A DNA stretch of 64,000 nt from Bacteroidota bacterium (GTDB lineage: Bacteria; Bacteroidota; Ignavibacteria; UBA10030; UBA6906), in assembly GCA_019637975.1 (NCBI GenBank), contig JAHBUR010000002.1:124001-188000 (forward strand), read 5' to 3'. Shown in pieces: positions 8,039 through 14,692 of the stretch (position 1 is its first letter; each line of letters begins with the position of its first letter). The translations under genes were made by a program, and so were the position numbers. The notes below the pieces were generated by a model. That model was given only the letters and a program-made list of their open reading frames with translations, was not told the DNA's origin and did not search any database.

Positions 8039-8134
8039 AGGAGGAAATCCCAATAACCAAGCTCCAAGTTCCAAACAATTTGAAAAGCGCTGTGCAAGTC
8101 AACCTCAGTGTTGGATGATGAAAGGAATAAAGCA

Positions 8135-8392
8135 ATGACTATCAAAGTACTCGGACCCGGATGTATGAACTGCAAGACTCTTGAACGACGAACGCTCGAA
8201 GCGTTGGAGAAATCCGGCATTCAGGCTACAGTCGAAAAGGTTGTTGATCTCGACGGAATTATTGCATACGGCGTGATGCGAACACCGGGACTGGTGATCA
8301 ACGAGAGGGTGGTTGTGCAGGGGCGAGTCCCGACAGTTGATCAAATTCATGAGCTGATTGCAGCAGAAGCACGTAAGGTTGCGGCTCAATGA
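8135..8392 (+). CDS. small thioredoxin-fold redox protein (TM0996/MTH895 type)
   Basis: An 85-residue protein opening MTIKVLGPGCMNCKTLE, with the CxxC active site at C10/C13. It fits the 'small redox-active disulfide protein 2' family of glutaredoxin-like thioredoxins and has the cis-Pro segment TPGLVIN. The ATG at 8135 follows AAAGGA. Its last codon overlaps the permease start (ATGA), which implies translational coupling. In many genomes this protein sits next to COG0701 permeases and is thought to serve thiol chemistry linked to metalloid handling. Cytoplasmic; no signal peptide. Confidence 0.8.
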   Translation: MTIKVLGPGCMNCKTLERRTLEALEKSGIQATVEKVVDLDGIIAYGVMRTPGLVINERVVVQGRVPTVDQIHELIAAEARKVAAQ

Positions 8393-9507
8393 AAGAGTGG
8401 ATGAAGTTCAGCATCCTTGCCGCGGCGTTCGCCCTTTTCTACTTTGCTCCGATTGATGCGCCTGTTGTGCTCACCGCTCTCGGGGCAGGACTGACGTTGT
8501 TGCAGGAATACGCAAGACTTCATGTTCTGACCTGCCTCGTTCCCGCCTTCTTCATTGCCGGAACGATTGCAGTCTACGTCAAGAAGGATGCGGTACTCAA
8601 GCTGCTCGGCCCGACAACGAAAAAGTACATCGCGTATCCCATCGCAAGCGTATCGGGAGGCATTCTTGCCGTATGTTCGTGCACGATTCTTCCCTTGTTT
8701 ACAGGCATCTACAAACGCGGCGCAGGTATCGGGCCGGCGGTGGCGTTTCTCTTCACCGGGCCGGCAATCAACGTCACGGCTATTCTTCTGACGAGCAGCG
8801 TGCTTGGCTGGGATTTCGCCATCGGCAGATTGATCGCATCCATGATCATCTCCGTGATTGCGGGTTTGATAATGGCATACGTGTTTCGTGATCATGATTC
8901 AAGAAACAGCGCCAACGGCTTTGCATCAGGAATGTCGGGGGATCTCCCTTACTCCAACACTGTTGTCGTTCTCTTTCTTCTCCTTCAGTTGGCAGTATTG
9001 GTGGTCTTCGGACTTGCAATTGACCCGACTATGAAAGCTATGATCCTAGTATTGACGATTGCCGCGGCACTGTCCATCGTTTTCCTCAAGTTCCAGAAAG
9101 AACACAATGTAGAATGGATCGGCGAGACGTGGGGACTTACAAAGAAGATTCTCCCTTACCTCTTCGTTGGCGTGTTCATTGCGGGAATTATCGAAGTGAT
9201 TGTGCCGCAGGAGATTGTAACCGGACTTGTCGGGGAGAATACGCTGCTCTCCAATGCCATCGCCTCGACCTTCGGGGCGTTCATGTACTTCGCAACGTTG
9301 ACCGAGGTTCCCATCATTCAGAAGCTGATGGGACTTGGGATGGGTCGCGGCCCTGCACTGACGTTGTTCCTGACGGGAAATGCGTTGAGTCTGCCAAGCA
9401 TGATTGTGCTGTTCAACGTGATGGGAAGGAAGCAAGCGGCTACATATATCATCACCATCATGATACTGTCGGTGTTTGCGGGATGGATGTTCGGGGAATT
9501 TGTGTGA
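8389..9507 (+). CDS. COG0701/UPF0718 permease (ArsP-like)
   Basis: A 372-residue integral membrane protein with about 8-10 hydrophobic segments. The motif GGILAVCSCTILPLFTGIY (C96, C98) and the paired GPAINVTAIL and TGNALSLPSMIVL loops are typical of the two-repeat COG0701 family. That family includes ArsP, which exports trivalent organoarsenicals, and permeases of unknown substrate. Coupling to an ArsR repressor and a CxxC redox protein supports metalloid efflux, but the substrate cannot be read from sequence. The start overlaps the upstream gene by 4 bases. Confidence 0.8.
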   Translation: MKEWMKFSILAAAFALFYFAPIDAPVVLTALGAGLTLLQEYARLHVLTCLVPAFFIAGTIAVYVKKDAVLKLLGPTTKKYIAYPIASVSGGILAVCSCTILPLFTGIYKRGAGIGPAVAFLFTGPAINVTAILLTSSVLGWDFAIGRLIASMIISVIAGLIMAYVFRDHDSRNSANGFASGMSGDLPYSNTVVVLFLLLQLAVLVVFGLAIDPTMKAMILVLTIAAALSIVFLKFQKEHNVEWIGETWGLTKKILPYLFVGVFIAGIIEVIVPQEIVTGLVGENTLLSNAIASTFGAFMYFATLTEVPIIQKLMGLGMGRGPALTLFLTGNALSLPSMIVLFNVMGRKQAATYIITIMILSVFAGWMFGEFV

Positions 9508-9538
9508 TGGCTGGTCTTCCTGATCCCTGTCGCAGGGG

Positions 9539-10020
9539 GATCTCACCCTTTCAGGGTGTCGTATTGTTTTAGTGCATGAAGTCTTGGGACTTTGTCCCAA
9601 GCTATAGTATCTGACCTCTGCTGGGTCGGTAAGGCAGCGGGTTCTAGATGACCGGTCTGTTGCGGGACGGAGTCCCGCGTTACGGCGTGTTGTTCGGCGA
9701 TTCAGCCCCAACTGGGCGGGATATTATAGCCGGGGACGAAGTCCCCGGACAACATCATAAGAGAAACATTCCCACAACCCTGAAGGGGTTGGATATCACC
9801 AGCGGTATCTCACCCCTTCAGGGTGATGAGATCGTTCCTGTGTTTTTCTGTCTTGGGACTTCGTCCCAAGCTGTAGTATCTGACTCCTTCGGAGTCAACA
9901 CGGGATGAAGCATTCGCCGGCACTGTCCGACCCCAATGGGGTTAGATGGTAAAGCAGGGGACGAGGTCCTCAGAAAAAGACACACCAACAATCCCGACAA
10001 GCAACCCTGAAAGGATTGGA
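9539..10020. repeat. second copy of the composite palindromic repeat array
   Basis: Same order of palindromes and same spacers as at 6619-7160: TCACCC-TTTCAGGGTG, TTGGGACTTTGTCCCAAGCTATAGTATCTGAC (read across 9584-9615), GGGACGGAGTCCC, CCGGGGACGAAGTCCCCGG at 9730-9748, and CAACCCTGAAGGGGTTGG. A further unit follows from 9808 and decays by about 10020. It fills most of the 9508-10112 gap between the permease and the secreted thioredoxin; no gene is seen there. Confidence 0.75.
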
Positions 10021-10112
10021 CACACGCAGCAGTAATCGAAGAGAAATTGCCTCACTGCTTATAGGTCAGTTATATACGCGACAATGAACATCAACGAATC
10101 AGGAACATCATC

Positions 10113-10529
10113 ATGAACTGTATTCACCACTTCATTCTTATTGGAATGCTTCTTCTTGCGGGATTAGACAATCTGACCGCTCAATCAACATCCAACACAT
10201 CACATACAAACCCTAAAGACAAGCCGCAGACGCCTCTCGTTACCTTTGTTGAGCTTGGCTCCGTGAAGTGTATCCCTTGCCGCCAGATGCAACCGGTGAT
10301 GAAAGCCATCGAGGAAAAGTATGGCGAGCAGATACGTGTTGTGTTCTATGACGTCTTGAAAGACGACCAGGTACAGTATGCAGACAAGTATCGCATCAGG
10401 GTCATTCCCACACAAGTCTTTCTCGACAAAGATGGCAAGGAGTTTTTCCGGCATGAGGGATTTTATCCGGAGGCAGAAATCGACAAACTTCTTCAGAAGC
10501 GCGGTCTGAAGATCCTCAAGGGGAAATGA
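10113..10529 (+). CDS. secreted thioredoxin
   Basis: A 138-residue protein with a signal peptide (hydrophobic 7-18, cleavage near LTAQ) and a thioredoxin fold. The redox motif is VKCIPCRQMQPV (C53/C56), followed by RIRVIPTQVFLDKDG with the cis-Pro. CIPC is not the usual CGPC. Its last codon overlaps the CcdA start (ATGA). It should act in the periplasm as a thiol reductant or oxidant kept reduced by the neighbouring CcdA-like protein. Confidence 0.85.
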   Translation: MNCIHHFILIGMLLLAGLDNLTAQSTSNTSHTNPKDKPQTPLVTFVELGSVKCIPCRQMQPVMKAIEEKYGEQIRVVFYDVLKDDQVQYADKYRIRVIPTQVFLDKDGKEFFRHEGFYPEAEIDKLLQKRGLKILKGK

Positions 10530-11233
10530 ACATGCTTGACGAACTGTTTATCTGGCTCAGCACGGCAATCGGCGGGACGTTCGGCGTTGCCTTGCTTGCA
10601 GCATTCGGCTGGGGCGTCATCAGCATTATTCTCAGTCCGTGCCATCTCTCCAGCATTCCTCTTGTGGTCGGATATATCAGCAGTCAGGGAAAAGACGGAA
10701 TCCGGCGCGCATATTCCATCGCTTTCGTATTTGCTATCGGGATTCTGATCACCATCGGATTGATTGGAGCAATCACTGCCTCAGCCGGAAGGATGATGGG
10801 GGATGTCGGGGTATGGGGAAATGTACTTGTGGCCGGAGTGTTTTTCGTTGTGGGTCTCTACCTGATGGATGTCATTAGTGTATCGTGGAACGGATTCATG
10901 CCGCAAACATCGTTTGCCCGCGGATGGAAGAGAGCGTTGCTGTTGGGACTTATCTTCGGCATTGGACTCGGTCCGTGCACATTTGCATACATGGCGCCGG
11001 TGTTGGGCGTTGCGTTCAGCGTGGCAACAACAAACATGCTGGAGGCACTCTCCCTTATTACTGCGTTCGGTATCGGTCATTGCGCCGTGATTGTCGCAGC
11101 GGGAGGAACTGCCGGAACCGTGCAGAAATACCTCAACTGGACCGAGCGATCGAAGGGTGCAACCTGGCTGAAGCGAAGCGCAGGTGTGTTGGTAATGTTG
11201 GGGGGAGTGTATTACATCTCTACCGCATTCTGA
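10526..11233 (+). CDS. ccdA: CcdA/DsbD-type transmembrane electron transfer protein
   Basis: A 235-residue protein with six predicted membrane helices. It has the two conserved half-repeat motifs ILSPCHLSSIPLVVGY (C39) and GLGPCTFAYMAPVLG (C151). These two cysteines form the intramembrane disulfide of CcdA and of the DsbD beta domain, passing electrons from cytoplasmic thioredoxin to periplasmic partners. Partner here is most likely the secreted thioredoxin encoded 4 bases upstream. It may serve cytochrome c maturation (a dihaem cytochrome gene lies 600 bases downstream) or metalloid reduction. Confidence 0.85.
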   Translation: MNMLDELFIWLSTAIGGTFGVALLAAFGWGVISIILSPCHLSSIPLVVGYISSQGKDGIRRAYSIAFVFAIGILITIGLIGAITASAGRMMGDVGVWGNVLVAGVFFVVGLYLMDVISVSWNGFMPQTSFARGWKRALLLGLIFGIGLGPCTFAYMAPVLGVAFSVATTNMLEALSLITAFGIGHCAVIVAAGGTAGTVQKYLNWTERSKGATWLKRSAGVLVMLGGVYYISTAF

Positions 11234-11315
11234 GGATTCTCAGCAGTCCGACTTCTTGTAGCTCTATTCAACACTGCAGTAACATTCTTCAACACTTCAT
11301 AGCACGCTCCCTCCA

Positions 11316-11356
11316 TATTATTCTTGCCATTCGGCAAGTATTGCCTTGGAATAATA
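11316..11356 (+). promoter_or_regulatory. nested dyads upstream of MarR-type gene
   Basis: An inner perfect dyad CTTGCC-ATTC-GGCAAG (11323-11338) sits inside an outer pair TATTATTC (11316-11323) / GAATAATA (11349-11356). They lie 35-75 bases before the MarR-family start. MarR proteins commonly autoregulate through such inverted repeats, so this is a likely operator. Confidence 0.5.
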
Positions 11357-11391
11357 TTTGCCATTATTGAAGTGTCATTTCCCAAACGACT

Positions 11392-11823
11392 ATGGATGCT
11401 TGCCGGGCCGAAGGCCTGTTGCGACTTACCCAAGTAACCCAGAAGATCGCCCGTTGTCTGGCAGACGATGCCGGGTTGCAGGTGGGTGAATTCAACTGTT
11501 TGCTGCACCTGTATCTCGAAAAGCCGTGCTGCGTGCGCAAACTCACCGAGATGCTCGGCATCGGATCCAGTTCCACGTCGAAGCTTCTTCGCTCATTGGA
11601 CAGACGGGGATGGTTGACCCGCGAGTTGGATCCTGTCGATCGACGCATGGAGCGCGTTGCCCTGACGGAACAAGGGGTAGAGGCGGCAAGGCAGATACTC
11701 CTCGCCGCGGATTGCATTGCGGTTATGCTTCTTGGAAAACTTCCGGATGACCGTCGTGTGCCTTTCACAGAATGTATCAACACCGTAACCCAACACATCA
11801 AGACGATATCCAACCACAAATAG
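11392..11823 (+). CDS. MarR-family transcriptional regulator
   Basis: A 143-residue winged-helix protein: LQVGEFNCLLHLYLEKPCCVRKLTEMLGIGSSSTSKLLRSLDRRGWLTRELDPVDRRMERVALTEQG, read as separate motifs, matches the MarR helix-turn-helix and beta-wing (DPVDRR...LTEQG). C47-48 in 'KPCCVR' could be redox sensing. No clear Shine-Dalgarno site precedes the ATG. It lies 12 bases before the dihaem cytochrome gene and probably controls it. Confidence 0.8.
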   Translation: MDACRAEGLLRLTQVTQKIARCLADDAGLQVGEFNCLLHLYLEKPCCVRKLTEMLGIGSSSTSKLLRSLDRRGWLTRELDPVDRRMERVALTEQGVEAARQILLAADCIAVMLLGKLPDDRRVPFTECINTVTQHIKTISNHK

Positions 11824-11835
11824 AGAGGTTCTCCC

Positions 11836-12954
11836 ATGGATCAATCCATTACCAGAAAAGACTTCCTGAGGAACGGCACCAAGGTTGCCGCCGGTGCGGC
11901 ACTCGGCGTCGGCACGCTCCACATGCTCACCGGTTCCCAGGCTCACGCGGACAAGATGGTCACCCCGTGGCCGTGGCCATATCAGGCTGTTGACGTTGAA
12001 GCTGTGCGTATTCTCGGTCATGATGCATTTTGGGAAGGAAAAGGATGCTCATACGGCGCGTTCCATGCAATCGCTGCAAAACTGCGTCTTGTGCTTCCCG
12101 ATCCATGGAATCAACTCCCGTCAGAAGTCATGATCTACGGACACGGCGGCGGCGTGGGCTGGGGGGCAACATGCGGCGCGCTGAACGGACCGGCTGCTTT
12201 GATTTCCCTCGCTCTCACGAAGGCGCGTTCCGATATTCTCATCAGTGATATGTACGGCTGGTATACGCAAACGTTGTTCCCGACCGATATCAGCAACCAG
12301 TATGCGGTCAACCACGTTTTCAACGACAACCGATGCGATATCCTCCTCCCGCAGAATGCAGCAGGGTCACCATTATGCCATCCTTCGGTAACGGAGTGGT
12401 GCAAAACTTCGAGCTATCTTTCCGATTCCCTCCAGCGAAAAGAGCGTTGTGCCCGCATTACAGGTGATGTCGCCGCGTTTGCAGCGCAGATCCTCAACGA
12501 AGAGTTGGGAGGAACATTCGTTCCCCGCTATGTTCCACCCGCAATCATTGCAGCCTGCATGAGCTGTCACGGAACGGGTCCGACCAATATAGTTGCGGCA
12601 AAAATGGAATGTACACAATGCCATGGCACGAATCCGCACGTTTCGGCAGTGCAACATGTCGGTGATCCCGTCCCGACCTACAAGCTTGGCCAGAACTACC
12701 CGAACCCCTTCAACCCGTCCACGAATCTTGAGTTCTCGATTCCGAAATCGGAAACGGTGAGCTTGTCGGTGTATGACGTGCATGGCCGCCTTGTGAGGAA
12801 CCTCGTTACCAACGAGACATTCTCACAGGGAACATTCAAGACTCAGTGGGATGGAACAAATGATGCCGGAATGCGCGTCGCAACCGGCATCTACTTCGCC
12901 CGTTTGTCAGCAGGAACGTTCAATGCCGTTCAGAAGATGAATCTGATAAAATAG
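11836..12954 (+). CDS. split-Soret-cytochrome-like C_GCAxxG_C_C protein with two haem c sites and a T9SS sorting domain
   Basis: A 372-residue protein. Residues 1-39 are a Tat-like signal (TRKDFLRNG, then an Ala/Gly-rich core, cleavage near AHA). Residues about 55-225 carry the C_GCAxxG_C_C redox signature (GCSYGAFHAI; GWGATCGALNG; SPLCHPSVTEWC), a family that includes Desulfovibrio split-Soret cytochrome c. Two haem c motifs follow, CMSCH (C241-H245) and CTQCH (C259-H263). The last ~85 residues ([18 protein letters not shown] to NAVQKMNLIK) are a T9SS sorting domain, which would put this redox protein on the cell surface. It forms a likely operon with the MarR gene. Confidence 0.8.
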   Translation: MDQSITRKDFLRNGTKVAAGAALGVGTLHMLTGSQAHADKMVTPWPWPYQAVDVEAVRILGHDAFWEGKGCSYGAFHAIAAKLRLVLPDPWNQLPSEVMIYGHGGGVGWGATCGALNGPAALISLALTKARSDILISDMYGWYTQTLFPTDISNQYAVNHVFNDNRCDILLPQNAAGSPLCHPSVTEWCKTSSYLSDSLQRKERCARITGDVAAFAAQILNEELGGTFVPRYVPPAIIAACMSCHGTGPTNIVAAKMECTQCHGTNPHVSAVQHVGDPVPTYKLGQNYPNPFNPSTNLEFSIPKSETVSLSVYDVHGRLVRNLVTNETFSQGTFKTQWDGTNDAGMRVATGIYFARLSAGTFNAVQKMNLIK

Positions 12955-12983
12955 AGACGGCGAAATCGCCCCGTTTACGTGCT

Positions 12984-13018
12984 AACCCACAGGCTGTTCT
13001 TCGGCTTGTGGGTTTTTT
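12984..13018 (+). terminator. Rho-independent terminator
   Basis: The stem pairs AACCCACAGGC with GCTTGTGGGTT around a short loop containing TTCTTC and is followed by a run of six T. It lies 30 bases after the cytochrome stop. Confidence 0.8.
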
Positions 13019-13024
13019 GCGGGT

Positions 13025-13137
13025 CGTCATGGACCATTCCATAACGACAACATGCGTTGATCGTGTCACGGAAATGCCTGCCGACCCTGCGGCGGGTAAC
13101 AGGCAGGGAGGACGTGACGACCGGGTTACTGATAGCA
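13025..13137. repeat. pair of palindromic repeats related to 7421-7517
   Basis: CGTCATGGACCATTCCAT-ACG (13025-13047) followed by GTGTCACGGAAATGCCTGCC...CGTGACGACCGGGTTA (13063-13133). The same two families stand side by side in the same order at 7421-7517, and the second also at 7244-7313. They fill the space before the tail-tube gene. Confidence 0.6.
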
Positions 13138-13197
13138 AGTTGCAGTTGTTCCGGAATATTGACAGCTTGAGCCATCAATCATATCAGGAGATTGCGC

Positions 13198-13641
13198 ATG
13201 ACAGCCGAAACCTGGCCTCTTCCAAAGTTTTATTTTTTGGTAAACATTAACGGAACAGATTATCCTTTTCAGGAGGTATCCGGACTGGATGCTGAAGGTC
13301 AGGCAATTGAGTACAGGCACGGCGACAGCAAGCAGTTCTCCACAATCAAGATGCCGGGTATTGCAAAGACAGGAAATGTGACGCTGAAGAAAGGGGTCTT
13401 TGTCCAGGACAATAATTTCTGGCAATGGTATTCAGCAATCAAGATGAACAGTGTCAAGCGCTCCACGATAATCATCAAACTGCTCGATGAGTCGGGGAAT
13501 CCAACGATGACATGGACTCTGAACAATGCGTTTCCGACAAAGATCACAGGAACTGATTTGAAGTCGGTAGGTAACGAAGTAGCAATCGAGACGATAGAAC
13601 TGGCCCACGAAGGACTGAAAATCAGTACATTACCACTTTGA
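13198..13641 (+). CDS. phage-tail-tube-like protein (T4 gp19 / contractile injection system tube family)
   Basis: A 147-residue protein with start ATG 13198, 7 bases after AGGAG. The N-terminus (PKFYFLVNINGTDYPFQEVSGLDAEGQAIEYRHG) and the later KTGNVTLKKGVF and EVAIETIELAHEGLKI motifs match the conserved phage tail region family (TIGR02241/Phage_T4_gp19). That family builds the inner tube of contractile phage tails and extracellular contractile injection systems. No sheath, baseplate, AAA+ ATPase or effector gene is nearby. It is an orphan: a remnant, or a component supplied in trans to a particle encoded elsewhere. Confidence 0.8.
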   Translation: MTAETWPLPKFYFLVNINGTDYPFQEVSGLDAEGQAIEYRHGDSKQFSTIKMPGIAKTGNVTLKKGVFVQDNNFWQWYSAIKMNSVKRSTIIIKLLDESGNPTMTWTLNNAFPTKITGTDLKSVGNEVAIETIELAHEGLKISTLPL

Positions 13642-13661
13642 ACCGGGTGGTCACCCCGGTT
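13641..13661. repeat. small palindrome after the tube-protein gene
   Basis: AACCGGG (13641-13647) and CCCGGTT (13655-13661) are perfect inverted arms beginning at the last base of the stop codon. It resembles the ends of the GTCACG...CCGGGTTA repeat family and is not followed by a T tract. Confidence 0.4.
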
Positions 13662-13971
13662 AAAGGTGATGGCGGAGTGATCCTGCGGTCGTTGGTTTCA
13701 ACACACTTCGGCGGGCTCAGTGAAGGTGCTCAACCAACGGCCAAGTCCGGCGGGCAAGGCAGACAATATAGTCCCCGAGATGCGGCTGCGCCAAATCACA
13801 ACGCTGACAGTTGAAGCGACGGCAACGGGTCGTCCCGGCAACAAGGGCACGAAGACGGAGACGGTGCAGTAGGTTCAGCGCGGCGTATCACCAGTGCACA
13901 ACGCCGCCATAGCTGAGTCCAAAACACACCAACCATAAGAAAAGCAACACAATGAAAGAGGCGCCATGAAG

Positions 13972-14000
13972 TGCCCCGCATTCCAGCGGGGCATTTCTAT
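13972..14000 (+). terminator. Rho-independent terminator-like hairpin
   Basis: TGCCCCGC-ATTCCA-GCGGGGCA followed by TTTCTATT. It lies in the gene-free stretch 13642-14692, about 330 bases after the tube-protein gene, so it may end a non-coding transcript. Confidence 0.6.
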
Positions 14001-14105
14001 TGTTGTGGGAAGAGGTGTGTTTGAACCAATTGTAAGTCTATATAAAATAAGCAGTTAGACAAATATGTCTTAGCCAAGGAATAGGTGTCTGCCATTGCGT
14101 GGTGT

Positions 14106-14146
14106 CGTGTAAGGAAATTCGAAGCCCCGTGTAAGGAATTTCGAAG
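14106..14146. repeat. tandem 19-bp direct repeat
   Basis: CGTGTAAGGAAATTCGAAG (14106-14124) and CGTGTAAGGAATTTCGAAG (14128-14146) differ at one base and are spaced 22 bp start to start, two helical turns. This suggests a protein-binding site. No gene in the surrounding ~500 bases. Confidence 0.45.
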
Positions 14147-14343
14147 TCAAAATCAGGAATCTCCCTACAGACAAGCATGAGGGGATTCTGTATCTTGGGG
14201 GCAGTTGTGCGCTCGCTGCGAGACGTGAACGGGAAAAATACCTGTGCCCGACAATCGCCTGTCACCCATCAATCACTTTGTACAACGCACCCAATTGATG
14301 AATCGGGATCCCGTTCGCGTCTCTTGCGCAGTTTCCCTGCCTC

Positions 14344-14650
14344 GTAGAATACCCTTCCCCGTTTTTATGTTGAGTTATTCTACAGAGGTCTCACGTCGCC
14401 GGAGAAATCAAACGAGGAGGTTGGTATTTTCAATTTGAAAAAAGGGAGAATATGTAGTACCTTCACGGGTGAGTGAAGGCGCTCGCTGTCCTTTGAGCGT
14501 TGAAGGTGAGGCGTTGTCGACCACGTGTGGATGAGAAAGAGTTCCTCTGTGGTCCAGACGACTGCTCGCAGTGACATCACGAACAGCCAACTTTGGCAAG
14601 ACCTCTTTTCTCTTTCCACACTGGTGTGATGGGGAGAAGAGGTTTTTCTG
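14344..14650 (+). promoter_or_regulatory. hairpin-rich leader upstream of the HTCS gene
   Basis: A run of perfect inverted repeats: GTAGAATA/TATTCTAC (14344-14383), CCTTCAC/GTGAAGG (14460-14479), CGCTC/GAGCG (14480-14499), ACTGC-TC-GCAGT (14561-14572). Last comes a larger stem CCTCTT...AAGAGG containing CACAC-TG-GTGTG and followed by TTTTTCTG (about 14602-14650). The final hairpin resembles a terminator 45 bases before the HTCS start, so attenuation or an upstream small RNA is possible. Confidence 0.4.
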
Positions 14651-14692
14651 TTTCTTGAGAGTGCGGCTCTCCGTGTTCGCGATTTCACATTC

